From Nematopogon swammerdamellus (taxonomy: Eukaryota; Arthropoda; Insecta; Lepidoptera; Adelidae), in NCBI GenBank assembly GCA_946902875.1, contig OX336354.1, positions 10,761,247 through 10,825,246 on the forward strand: a stretch of 64,000 nt of DNA, given 5' to 3'. A program made the position numbers and the translations under genes. Positions 1-9,742 of this stretch are shown piece after piece (positions within the stretch are counted from its first letter, which is position 1; each line of letters opens with the position of its first letter). The notes under the pieces were generated by a model that had not been told where the DNA came from, did not search any database, and saw only the letters and a list, made by a program, of their open reading frames with translations.

Positions 1-169
1 TAGCTGACAAGTATTATGCTAAATATCACTATCTTGATTATTTTAACTTTTACAGCACAGAGATTTAAAACCAAATGTTAAAATTAACGTTTTTATAGAA
101 ATCGATATAGATTTATATCGAGATCAAAGAGTTCCAAAGTACCTTCATACGTAAAATGTACTTACAATT

Positions 170-304
170 TTTAAATACCTATTCTCAAATATGGAGAAAC
201 ACTTTTTTTTGTTTAAAATAAAGAGTCGTAGAACAAAAGTTGTTCTATTTCATGTACAGAATCATCCCTTTTCGGGTTTTGTGGTTGAGGTTGCAACACT
301 GTCT
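170..304 (-). mobile_element. Fragment of the GTTGCAAC-ended MITE
   Basis: Read on the minus strand, this stretch matches the left two thirds of the TIR element at 4392-4667: the GTGTTGCAAC end, the AAAACCCGAAA motif, the AGAACAACTTTTGTT motif and the TTTGAGAATAGG motif occur in the same order. The second terminus is absent, so this is a truncated copy. The remaining bases from 1 to about 580 are AT-rich, with a short CAGT-type microsatellite at 441-463, and show no gene. Confidence 0.6.
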
Positions 305-579
305 ATAATCGGGACTACAATAATAAAATACATTTTTAGACATTTTACATTATAATCTTTAAAATCAACACAATAGTATAGGCAACATGGATGATATACA
401 AATTCAAGAATAGAAAATATTTTTGATTGAGTATTTACACAGTCAGTCAGTCCGTCAGTCAGTCAAATCAAAACCTACCTATTTGATTTGGTGACATACT
501 TGTGCTTGCATAAATAATGTATGTAAATGTCTTAATTATATGTGTATGTATATGACGGGGCGGAGGAGCCACAACGCGG

Positions 580-1200
580 CGCGCGGGCTGTTACGATTCT
601 TCCGTCCCCGCCCCGCGCGTGCACCGGAGAAACGGAATGTCTACCTACCCGCATATTCGGATGGAGTCGTGTCGTCGGAGTAACAGAGAACGTGTGCTTT
701 GAGTGAACGAGACAGCACAGCGCACACAGTGAGCAGCCATTCTGGATCGGCGCGAGGCTCGAGCTGTTCTACACTCACGAGACACGAAACCGTCGACGTT
801 TTTCCGTGCCTGCCTGCAAGATGGAACCCGCAGACGACGCCCGCAAGGAGTAACCTACTTCCCCTTCAACCTTGACTCCGACATCAGACAGTGGGATCGG
901 AATACATGCCCGCACAGGAGAAAATGTCGTCACTCCGTGAAATGTTTCGATTGCGGTGCGATCGGACACAAAGGAGCTGAGGGTATAAACGTCTGCGAAC
1001 CAGGATGCATCAACTATCGAAGCTGCAATGAAGAAGACTACGGTGATTTGTATAAACTGCGGTGATCCACGTCACTTCGCGCCGCGATGCACCAAGTCGG
1101 ATCGGGTGGCCGGTGGCAATAGTGGCGAGAGCGCGGCAGCGTCGTTGTCGGGACTTCACGAGATACGAAACCGTCGACATTTTCCTGGCCTTTAGCGGTA
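580..1200 (+). pseudogene. Decayed gag-like remnant with CCHC zinc knuckle
   Basis: A short open frame (ATG 1028, stop 1193-1195, 55 codons) contains a perfect retroelement-type zinc knuckle at 1049-1090: C-x2-C-x4-H-x4-C, reading CINCGDPRHFAPRC. A second, broken knuckle lies just upstream in another frame (943-969, CFDCGAIGH) and lacks its last cysteine, so a frameshift and decay separate the two. Such paired knuckles are typical of gag nucleocapsids of LTR retrotransposons and also occur in ORF1 of some LINEs; which parent applies cannot be decided. A roughly 30-bp motif near 776-808 recurs near 1156-1190 (ACGAAACCGTCGAC in both). The GC-rich leader from 555 may be part of an LTR or 5' UTR. 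No protease or reverse transcriptase follows. Confidence 0.45.
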
Positions 1201-1255
1201 CGGAACCACTGTTTTCCGCCTACGTACTTGATGTCGTCGTTTTACAGATTTACAA

Positions 1256-3162
1256 CTATAAGTTATTGAGGGTATCAATGTCATCCTGTGACAAAGAATT
1301 ATTTACGGAATTTAACTCAGGAGACGCACACGCAATTGATTCCATGTCACTGTCACTTAAATTAAAACTTTCATTGTGACGTTGTTCCGGCAGTTGTTCG
1401 GGATTTTCCAGCTCCGAAAATTTCCCTTCTGTGTATTGTAAATTTGAGCGAATATATATTAGCTTATCAAGCCGGTCGTCCTTCAGTCGATTGCGCCTTA
1501 CCGTCTGAGTGGCTCCAAATATGCTCCAATTTCGCTCACTCGCCGCTGATGATGGCGGTACGCTCAATAATCTGATAGCTATCGGCGCTAACACCTCTTT
1601 CTCTGCAAATGTGCGCCACCACAAATTGGGTGGAACATTATTTACCGCTGTCCATATAGTGTCGGATATGCCAAAGTATCCGGTTTTATTTTTGAAATGA
1701 ACTATGTTAGTCATGTATTTTGGATAATTCTCATAAAAATCTGGGAGTAGCATGCTAGCAAATTTTGCTATAAAGTCGGTAGCGACAGGGGTTTCCGACT
1801 CTAAATGTTCACCCCTATATCGAGGATCTAGCAAATTTGCAGCCATATGTATTGGTTGAATGCAAAATGCTTTTCTCTTGCTTATGGCATTTGTTATTGT
1901 AACTTTTTCATCGGCAGTGCAAATATTTAAAGTTTCCATGGCCTGGGCGACAGAAGTAGAAAGTTTACTGAAAACGGCGGGGAGATCTGACATTGCTGCA
2001 TTATTTGATTCTAATTGTTTCAAAGCGTCCGCAATCGGTAGCAGAATGCTTAATACGTCGTCAACCCGTACCCACAATTCTTCATTTAGTATATCAGCTT
2101 TTTTAGCTCGATCTAGGAGATTTGAAATTGCAAGTGTTTCCAGTGCTTCCTTGTTGGTTTTATAGGAAAGCAGTGTTATAACAGCACTGTTCCACCGGGT
2201 CTTACAGAATAACTTTAAAGTGCATTTAATTTGGCCATATATCTGTACTTGAATTTTCTCGAACGTGGCTAAGTTGACTCTTACATGTTTTATATCTTTT
2301 ATAATATTGCAAACCGTTTTCAGAGTGTTCCAAAAAATTGGAATTTTCATTAAGTCATTACATAGCAAATTCATACCGTGAGATGCACAACCTACGCATG
2401 AAATGTGTGGATATTTATCAGTGACTATTCTCCATGCGGATTTCATGTTAGCAGCATTATCTGTAATTACAGCAACAAACTTTCTACTGCCAACTTCATC
2501 TATGACTTTCAGCATTTCTTGTCCAAGGTATTCTCCAGTTTCTCTGTCACATTCAGGATATACCGACTTAAAATAAATTGGATCTGGAGTTGTTAAAATG
2601 AAGTTCACTACTCCCTTTCCATTGATGTTGGTCCATCCGTCTGAGATTAACCCTAGTGCGTTGGAATTATGCAATTTGCATTTCATATTTTCTCTTACTC
2701 TGCTGTACTCCGCCTCCAGCAGAGGATTACTGATTGCATGCCTCGATGGTATGTGAATGTTTCCTTCTTCCAGTGCAGCTTGCCAATATTTGGATTCCAA
2801 CAAAGACAGCGGGACACCTGTTGCATAAATAGCTCTTGCTAATGCAGCATCTATGTTGATAGGGGTTGATGATGTGAATGAAGGTTGGTCGCTGCCAACG
2901 GCACCTCTGGGTCGAGCGGCCATTGAAGTGGATGCATCGTAGATGGGTATCGTGGTGTTCATTTGAGAAGTGTCAATATGAAAGTCAATATTATCAGTAC
3001 TACGAGTAGGTAACGCTATTTCCGGAATCTCCGTCGTCCTTGTTATGGGATCACGTTCTCTTATGGCCTCTACCTCCCGAGTTGGCTTTTCAAATAGTCT
3101 CTTTATCTCTTCTGGACAAGATTTACATTTCAAGAGATGCATCTTCATCCTAGTGGCCATAC
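1256..3162 (-). CDS. hAT transposase, main exon (DUF659-like and hATC domains)
   Basis: This is the large second exon of a DNA-transposon transposase: 1907 nt, open from the acceptor at 3163-3164 to the TAG at 1256-1258. It begins with the last part of a BED zinc finger (HLLKCKSC). Then come an SDGWTN motif holding the likely first catalytic Asp, ITDNAANM with the likely second Asp, CASHGMNLL, and RWNS. It ends in the hATC dimerisation block PPSSAASERNWSIFG, whose Glu is the likely third catalytic residue; the acidic tail follows. This order matches hAT transposases of the DUF659 type. Joined to the small exon at 5965-6070 it gives 670 residues with no internal stop, the usual size for the family. 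The intact frame means either recent activity or a domesticated gene; the first is the simpler reading, as the surroundings are transposon-rich. The 3' end lies about 60 bp from the gag remnant, with no clear terminal repeat seen there. Confidence 0.85.
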
Positions 3163-3605
3163 CTGTGTACAATCAATTACATAATATATGTATGTATTGT
3201 TTTTAATACGATAAAATGCGGCAATTATTGTAAGGTAGATTTAGAGAAAAATGCGTTTAATGATTTTTTTGGATGACGATTACGATTTTTTGCCTAGATC
3301 CAATACGCCACACTCGAAGTTGTAGCTGAGTTTAACATTGTTGAAGGCCGATGACAGTTTCTTTTTATGTATTATTGCTACAAAACGTTGTACACAGCCC
3401 CACCATATTTTAGAATAATAACTAATAAAATATATATAAGCAATAAAATATACTTAGTAAAGGCAACTTCGTTACTTTTTTTAACGTGTTCTTGGCGGTT
3501 TAAGAACAAACGTTCTTCCACGTATTCCCCGTGGACCAACTGATTTGGTACAACTAGTTGTGCAAAATCAGTTGATTCAGAAAACTGGTCCGCGTAGCAC
3601 AACTT

Positions 3606-3786
3606 TGTTTTTTTTTATGTAATCCGGTATGGGTGGCTGAGTTGGACGGGCCAAAGCGCATGCTCCGACCAGCCAATATCACCTCCGAGTAGGTAGATGC
3701 CATACCGGAGACTTCCCTGGATTGCTGGCTATACTGGACTAGAGGAGAACACAACCGAGGCTGCTATGCGGCCATCTTACATCCAG
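3606..3786 (-). mobile_element. SINE family A, 3' part
   Basis: Minus-oriented copy with its poly-A tail seen as a T run at 3606-3617, followed by ATCCGGTATGGGTGGCTGAG and the block running to the CATCTTACATCCAGTA motif. The same body occurs at 14768, 37850, 50063 and 60797. It lies inside the transposase intron. Confidence 0.8.
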
Positions 3787-3879
3787 TAGTTAGTAAATGT
3801 TAGTTAGTAAAATCTTACATCCAGTAGTAGTAACTAAATAGTTGTGCTACGGGGAACTAAATATCTATTTATAAAGTAA

Positions 3880-4040
3880 AAACTGTAGGTACCTTACCTA
3901 GGAGGGAAGGGACCTACAAGGGAAGGAATCTTACTTGGTGGTAGGGTTTAACCCGCCCGGGTTGGTACCTCCGCACTGAATGAAACGTCGGTTGAAACGG
4001 CTATGTAAATAGTTTGTGTTTTCCGTCCAGTTCCCGTATT
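3880..4040 (+). mobile_element. SINE family B, internal fragment
   Basis: Contains the family B core (GGTAGGGTTTAACCCGCCCG, then GGCTATGTAAATAGTTTGTG and TTTTCCGTCCAGTTC). It is truncated at both ends, and the start looks rearranged because the GGGAAGG motif occurs twice. Inside the transposase intron. Confidence 0.75.
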
Positions 4041-4391
4041 ACTAAGTAAGTACCCTTATTCATACGCTGTGAGTAGGTACTGTACAGACGACAGCACTCA
4101 TTTCTCACACTTCAGGAACCCTGTCAAAATAAAATATTTGATTATTTGTATAATTTTGTAGAGTTAGTGAGTGAATGTTAATTTGACAAGGTTCCTAAAG
4201 TGTGAGAAATGAGAGCAGTCTTGAAAGTACTTACTTATACTTACTAGTGTTGTTAATTAATGCGAAAAAGCATTAATTTAATTCACTTGCGAATCGTACG
4301 CCATTAACATGCTAACGTTAAATGCTAAATGCGAATGCGAAAAATATCGCTCGACAGTTCATGATGGAATGAACACACACAATGAATGTCT

Positions 4392-4667
4392 TATACACGG
4401 TGTTGCAACCCCAACCGTAAAACCCGAAAGGGGGTGATTCTTTACGTGAAATAGAACAACTTTTGTTGTACGACTTTTTAATTTGAAGAAAAAAATTTTT
4501 TTTTCTCCATACATTTTGAGAATAGGCATTTAAAATTTGTATGGAAAAAATCTTTTTTTTTGTTAAAAAAAACTGTTTTCGCCACCTAAGTTGTTTAGTT
4601 TCACATATAGAATAACCCCCTTATGTCAGTTAGAAATATTACGGGGCCAACTGCAACACCGTGTATA
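4392..4667. mobile_element. MITE with TATACACGGTGTTGCAAC ends
   Basis: Terminal inverted repeats: TATACACGGTGTTGCAAC at the left and its near complement ending CAACACCGTGTATA at the right. It is 276 bp, non-coding and AT-rich inside. Nested in the hAT-type element, and related to the fragment at 170-304. Confidence 0.75.
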
Positions 4668-4700
4668 TGAAGTGCGAATTCACTCAAGCGTGTGAATAAA

Positions 4701-5625
4701 CCAAAACAAAAGTTCATGTGACAGATGGATAGATCTCACCGAGAACTGAAGTTTGAGTACCAACACGATGGGTCTAGCACCAGTGGTTCTCGAATTATGA
4801 CCAAAACAAAAGTTCATGTGACAGATGGATAGACTTCACCGAGACCTGAAGTTTGAGTACCAACACGATGGGTCTAGCACCAGTGGTTCTCGAGTTATGA
4901 CCAAAACAAAAGTTCTGTGACAGATGGATAGATCTCACCGAGACCTGAAGTTTGAGTACCAACACGATGGGTCTAAGACCAGTGGTTCTCGAGTTATGAC
5001 CAAAACAAAAGTTCATGTGACAGATGGATAGATCTCACCGAGACCTGAAGTTTGAGTACCAACACGATGGGTCTAGCACCAGTGGTTCTCGAGTTATGAC
5101 CAAAACAAAATTAAATGTGACAGATGGATAGATCTCACCGAGACCTGAAGTTTGAGTACCAACACGATGGGTCTAGCACCAGTGGTTCTCGAGTTATGAC
5201 CAAAACAAAAGTTCATGTGACAGATGGATAGATCTCACCGAGACCTGAAGTTTGAGTACCAACACGATGGGTCTAGCACCAGTGGTTCTCGAGTTATGAC
5301 CAAAACAAAAGTTAATGTGACAGATGGATAGATCTCATCGAGACGTTCAGATTGAGTACCAACACGATGGGTCTAAGTCCATTGGTTCTCGAGATATGAC
5401 CAAAACAAATTATCACGTGATGGATGGGTAGATCTCATTGAGACGTTCAGTTTGAGTACCAACACGATGGGTCTAAGTTCAGTGGTTCTCGAGATATGAC
5501 CAAAACAAATGATCACGTGACAGATGGGTAGATCTCACCGAGACGTTCAGTTTGAGTATGTACCAACACGATGGGTCTAAGTCCAGTGGTTCTGTAGATA
5601 TGACCAAAACTAATGATCACGTGAC
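4701..5625. repeat. Minisatellite, 100-bp unit, about nine copies
   Basis: Units start with CCAAAACAAA at 4701, 4801, 4901, 5000, 5100, 5200, 5300, 5400 and 5500, with a partial tenth near 5603. Each contains GACAGATGGATAGATCTCAC, CAACACGATGGGTCTA and GTGGTTCTCGAGTTATGA. One unit has lost a base (period 99) and one has a 4-bp insertion near 5559. The last three units share variants (GACGTTCAG, GATCACGTGA), so the array is older on its right side and more homogeneous on its left. Confidence 0.95.
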
Positions 5626-5964
5626 ATGATAATTCCGATCCCTCACTCGCATGATCGCATCGCATTTCGCGTTTAGATGCTAGCTAGCTAGCTAGCAGCG
5701 GAGCGCAGGCGCTATATAGCATTTAGCACTTAGCAGTACCACAGATAAATAGCACATACTTCATTGCTTTGTGCGTTCCAAAACAAACGAACCAACAAAG
5801 TTTTACGAACGATACAGCAATGCTAACTAAAATGAAATGCGATTATTGCTTAGCATTTAGCATTAATTTTTATTCATCAGGGCGCTTAGCAGTGCTAAAT
5901 GCTAACGGGGTATTCATTATGAATTAATTTTGTTAATGCTAAGCATAACAAGACTAATACTTAC

Positions 5965-6070
5965 CCACTTTGTAGTCAGTGCTGCAATATATACACGCAA
6001 CATGTTTCTTCCCATTTGTAGTGTTTAAGACTTGAAAATGTTCCCAAACCTCGCACGCAGTGCGCGGCAT
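5965..6070 (-). CDS. hAT transposase, first exon (BED zinc finger)
   Basis: Minus-strand exon starting at ATG 6068-6070 (MPRTACEVWEHFQVLN...) and ending GTG-G before a consensus GTAAGT donor at 5959-5964. It encodes the first half of a BED finger: the aromatic WEHF pair and the first zinc pair CIYC. Splicing to 3162 completes a glycine codon and brings in MATRMKMHLLKC, which supplies the missing His and Cys of the C-x2-C...H-x3-C finger. The split finger therefore confirms both splice sites independently. BED fingers bind DNA, here presumably the transposon's own ends. A frame-extending ATG lies at 6200-6202, but nothing supports its use. The GC-rich sequence upstream (6240-6420) may be leader or promoter. 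Confidence 0.8.
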
Positions 6071-6329
6071 TTTGATTTTCGCGGGGATGTGTCGCGCGCG
6101 TGGCGTATGTATTGCTTCACGGAATGACAGAATCAGACTGACAGACTGGTGGCAGTGGCAACAAAAAAATTTATGTGATGTGGATGTCGCCCAGAGCGGC
6201 AAACAACAAAGGGAAATAAAAAATCAAAGCACAACCGCTCACGCCGCAAGTCCATCTATAAAGAGAAAGACCGAATGCACAAAGCTACTGCACTGCACCG
6301 CGCCGCTAGCGCCGACAAAGGGCTGCGTA

Positions 6330-6516
6330 CGTAGGCACGCGGAGCGCTGGCGCGGTGCGGCGCGTGCGCTCTTTGGCGGTGCGGGCGGGCGGTCTCTTTG
6401 ATTCGGTCGGACGCAGCGCAGGTGTTCGATGTATGTATATGTATGTATGTGCTCACCAGCAAACTAAAAATCAACCGTAATGCGGCGTACTAAATATACT
6501 TTTTTGAATAGCACTG
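6330..6516 (-). other. Possible 5' end of the hAT transposon
   Basis: GC-rich leader upstream of the BED exon, ending at CACTG (6512-6516); read on the minus strand this is a CAGTG start of the kind hAT termini use. Pieces of it (GCGCTCTTTGGCG, AATCAACC, GTACTAAA followed by CTTTTTT) recur in order at 7525-7625, as expected for a second broken copy of the same end. No matching left terminus or target duplication was found, so this boundary is tentative. Confidence 0.3.
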
Positions 6517-6626
6517 TAGGTTAAGGCTAATTTACATTGAGGCATTTACGTGGCGTGGCATAAATACAAAACATATAAATTGCACCCTGAATTGTATAGT
6601 ATTAATTAAATTGCATATTTTTTTCG

Positions 6627-6961
6627 TACCGTGTGGGGCCGGTACTTAAAAAGAATAACCCCACTGCATCTCTCCCCGTGCATGTCGTAAAAGGCGACTA
6701 AGGGATAAGGACAAGATGCCGTGCTAAAGGGCGACAGGCTCGCCACCTCTCACCTTGGCACGGTACTTCCACCGAGTCATGCAGCAGGTAAACTTCGTGC
6801 ATTACTTGCTGCTTCATCGACTGAATCTTGTTCGAATACTTTGCGAAACGTGGTGGTCGGTGTTGTGCTGTAATTTACCAGAGTTCTTGCAGCACAACAT
6901 CGATTACTCTGCTTACCCCGATTGTCGGGATTCAGCGTGTGTGATATGTATGTATGTATTT
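6627..6961 (+). mobile_element. Retroposon family C, full-length type copy
   Basis: Begins TACCGTGTGGGGCCGGTACT, continues through CCCCGTGCATGTCGTAAAAG and GCGACTAAGGGATAAGGA, and ends CAGCGTGTGTGATATG followed by a TATG microsatellite tail. The same body occurs at 8841, 13266, 41205 (minus), 46315, 48117 and 55472. The microsatellite tail suggests a non-LTR-driven retroposon. No coding frame is kept. Confidence 0.8.
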
Positions 6962-7136
6962 TTTTCGTTTGAACACACCATTAACAAAAATCCCATTTAA
7001 TTCTAACCTAGGTAGGTACCTACTTCTCTCTAGAGATGCCGCACGTCACATGGTGATCAAACCGTCCCATTCCCATACACACGTGCGGCGCGGCGTGCGT
7101 GCTTCGATATGCTTGTATTTAGTCGAACGTTGTCGC

Positions 7137-7372
7137 CAAGAACGTTAGAAGAGGTAGGAACGTCGGACTGTCCAATGTTTATATGAGAACCAGCGTCGCC
7201 GAGCTCCGCGGGTAGCGGAGGGGACGGCGCGCGCTCTGATTGGGCGGTATCGGGTGGGGGAAGGCTATGTGGCCTGCGAGCGACCGACGAATGTTATCGG
7301 TACGTTTTTACTAATATCGTGTAACGCTGGCGCGGGGAAGGTCCGACGTCCCTACCTCTTCTAACGTTCTTG
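7137..7372. mobile_element. hAT-like MITE with 8-bp TSD GTTGTCGC
   Basis: TIRs CAAGAACGTTAGAAGAGGTA at the left and TACCTCTTCTAACGTTCTTG at the right are exact complements. Both ends are flanked by GTTGTCGC (7129-7136 and 7373-7380). It is 236 bp, with a GC-rich interior and no frame. The 8-bp duplication and CAAG start fit a hAT-mobilised MITE. Confidence 0.88.
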
Positions 7373-7380
7373 GTTGTCGC

Positions 7381-8206
7381 TTTGTAGCGTGTGCAACATC
7401 GACCAACATTGTTGCATGCGACAGTGTAGCATGCCACAATGTCGGCCGTTGTTGCCTCAGTGTAAATTAGCCGTTAGTCACCAAAGCAACGGTGACTTAT
7501 CCGTTTTATACCGACCTATGTGCACGCGCTCTTTGGCGTTACGGGCGGCCTCGCGGGGGGATACTACCTACCTACTAAACCAAGAATCAACCTTATGCGG
7601 GAGTACTAAACGTCCTTTTTTAATGTTATTTATACGCTAATGATTTTTTTACGTTAGTCACCAAAGCAACGGTGATCTATCGGTATTATACCGGTTTTAT
7701 ACCAAATTTTTGGTATTATTCAGTGTGCAACTTATTGTATTTAAACCGATCGGCATCTCTACGACTAATGGCCTGTTGCTATGCGAATGCACGCTCGGTG
7801 CATTTTGAATTTGGAACAATACAACAGCGCGTTGTTTATAGCAAAACTGTCCGTTAGCATGAGCTCACGCTATATAAAAATTAAGTTAATTTTCTTCGCA
7901 TTTGGTAATCGAATGTGGATGGATATTAGTAATATTTTTCGAAATCTAGATTATGTGATTACAAAACATGAGTGTTAACGAGGTGTGTCAGGCAGGACGC
8001 CGCCGGCTTAACGTTGTCATACTAAATAAATAAATACTATTAAAATGTAGTAAGTATATTTTTAGTTAAAGATTGTTAGTTTAATATAGATAATAGGTAA
8101 GTATATTATATCAAATTTAAATTCATTATATTATATTTTACATTTCCGCATTCAAATTATTTTTTGCTACTACATACTTATATTTCACAACATACCTACA
8201 ACTCTC
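7381..8206. repeat. Intergenic stretch with a direct repeat
   Basis: CGTTAGTCACCAAAGCAACG occurs at about 7470 and again at about 7653, in each case followed by a similar TTATACCG motif. A partial match to 6340-6510 lies at 7525-7625. The remainder is AT-rich, with no convincing gene. Confidence 0.45.
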
Positions 8207-8345
8207 AAACATCCAAAGGTTGAATAGAAGAAATCTCTGTAAGGGATAAGTCCGTCTTTGCCCCTCATGTAAATTTTATATCGAGCTTGTTTCTGTAAAA
8301 CTTTTTGGAGCAATAAAGTATTTTCTATATACCTACCTATCTATC
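8207..8345 (+). mobile_element. LINE 3' tail (family D)
   Basis: Shares CTCTCAAACATCCAAA, AGAAATCTCTGTAAGGGATA and GGAGCAATAAAGTATTTTCT with 53065-53190, ending in a CTAT-type microsatellite. This looks like the 3' terminus of a non-LTR element with its own AATAAA signal. Confidence 0.65.
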
Positions 8346-8840
8346 AATATTATGCCTTGATTAATGTCCCTTCTGTAGGTAGGTAGGTATGTGCCGGTAA
8401 AAGGACTATGGAAGGCAAGGATCCTTTAATCTATACGTACAACGTCTGTCCGTTCGCAATGTGCAACCAACATGAAATGAAGTTAACTCATAGTGGCGCA
8501 AATTAAATTCACCTCCAATAGCGAAATCACTCTCGCGCTATGCCGGCAATGTCGCTAAGTTCGCACCGGCTACCTACATATTATACACCCGAGGCCTGAA
8601 ATTATCAAATGGCCAAAAAGCCTGCATTTTGACCCACATGCATGCATACTTACGTCACAACTGTCAGACGCACGCTGCGGTTACTGCGCATGCGACACGC
8701 TCCTGGGATGTAAACACCTGGAAGGGGCATCTACTAGATTCTACCACTAGAGAGACTTGACCAGGTCGGGCATGTGTTCCAAAAGGGTCCAGTGCAACCT
8801 TACTAAGCATAATATGAGAGTAGATGAAGCGTTGTAGCGG

Positions 8841-9176
8841 TATCGTGTGGGGCCGGTAGGTACTTAAATAGAATAGCCTCACTGCATCTCTCCCCGTGCA
8901 TGTCGGCGGCTAAGAGACAAGGACAAGATGCAGTGCTAGAGGTCGACAGGCAAACCGCCTCTCACCTTACCACGGTCCTTCCACCGAGCATGCAGAAGGT
9001 AGGTCTTCGTGTCTTACTTGCTGCTTGATATTTATCTCTTCCGTGTAGGTACTTTGCAAAACGACCACCACGCCACTGGTCGGTGTTGTGCTCTAATTTA
9101 CCAGGATCTTTGCAGTACAACACCGATTACTCTGCTTACCCCGTTTGTTTGGATACAGCGTGTGGTATAAATGGAT
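8841..9176 (+). mobile_element. Retroposon family C, diverged copy
   Basis: Recognisable GTGTGGGGCCGGTA start, CTCTCCCCGTGCATGTCG core and TCTGCTTACCCCG end. It has lost a few short blocks relative to 6627-6961. Between 8346 and 8840 I see no gene. Confidence 0.7.
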
Positions 9177-9312
9177 GGATGAAGCGTCAGAGATGTGTCA
9201 GGCAGGATCGAGATCCGTGGTCTCTGTCTACCCCATTAAGAAACGGGCGTGACGTATGTATTTACATATAATGTCAATTTGTCGAGAAAGTGTAATAAAA
9301 GTGCACTTAATC

Positions 9313-9742
9313 TACAGGGTGTTGTCAATCCTCATTTTTTTCCGAGACAAAAAGTGAGCAAAGTTTTTCTCTGAAGTGTCTAGTTTACGAGATATAAATT
9401 TTTGAAATTTATATTTTCGTCAAGTATATTATGACGCTCGCAGGGGGAGGGTGCTAGCGCGGGAACGGTAGGGGTCCAAAACTCACGGCGCGCCGCCGCC
9501 GCGCATCTCCTCTCTCCGCGCACTCGTCCCTGCTCGCTCCCTCACCGCGAACCTTTCACTCCCACGTTCGTGCGGAACATTAGATCCTTTTTACACTAAA
9601 TAAATCAATTAGTTTGTATGAAAACTGTAACTTTTTATTTAAAGGGAATTCAGAAAAAAGTTATTTTAATTTTTGTTACTATATTGATCCCAATAATCAT
9701 TTCCTAAATTTAATGTACTGGCTGTTACAACAACCTGTATAT
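9313..9742. mobile_element. Terminal-repeat element with CpG-rich core
   Basis: Left end ACAGGGTGTTGT and right end ACAACCTGTAT are imperfect inverted repeats. The centre (9440-9560) is very CpG-rich, while the flanks are AT-rich. The same element lies in opposite orientation at 60335-60775, sharing AACATTAGATCCTTTTTACA and AATTAGTTTGTATGAAAACT. No transposase. Confidence 0.7.

Larger units (their letters stand above)
4245..5956. mobile_element. Non-autonomous hAT-type element with 8-bp TSD
   Basis: The ends are TAGTGTTGTTA on the left and, read inward from the right, TAGTCTTGTTA (10 of 11 match). Both are flanked by the same 8 bp, ATACTTAC, at 4237-4244 and 5957-5964. An 8-bp duplication and short TIRs are hallmarks of hAT transposons. 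The subterminal regions carry repeated GCTAAATGC-like motifs, as hAT ends often do. There is no transposase frame. The interior is a nested MITE (4392-4667) and a 100-bp minisatellite (4701-5625). The right duplication is also the splice donor of the surrounding transposase intron. Confidence 0.75.

Noticed and set aside
4795..5016. Minus-strand frame with repeated FCFGHNSRTTG
   Set aside because: Produced by the 100-bp minisatellite.
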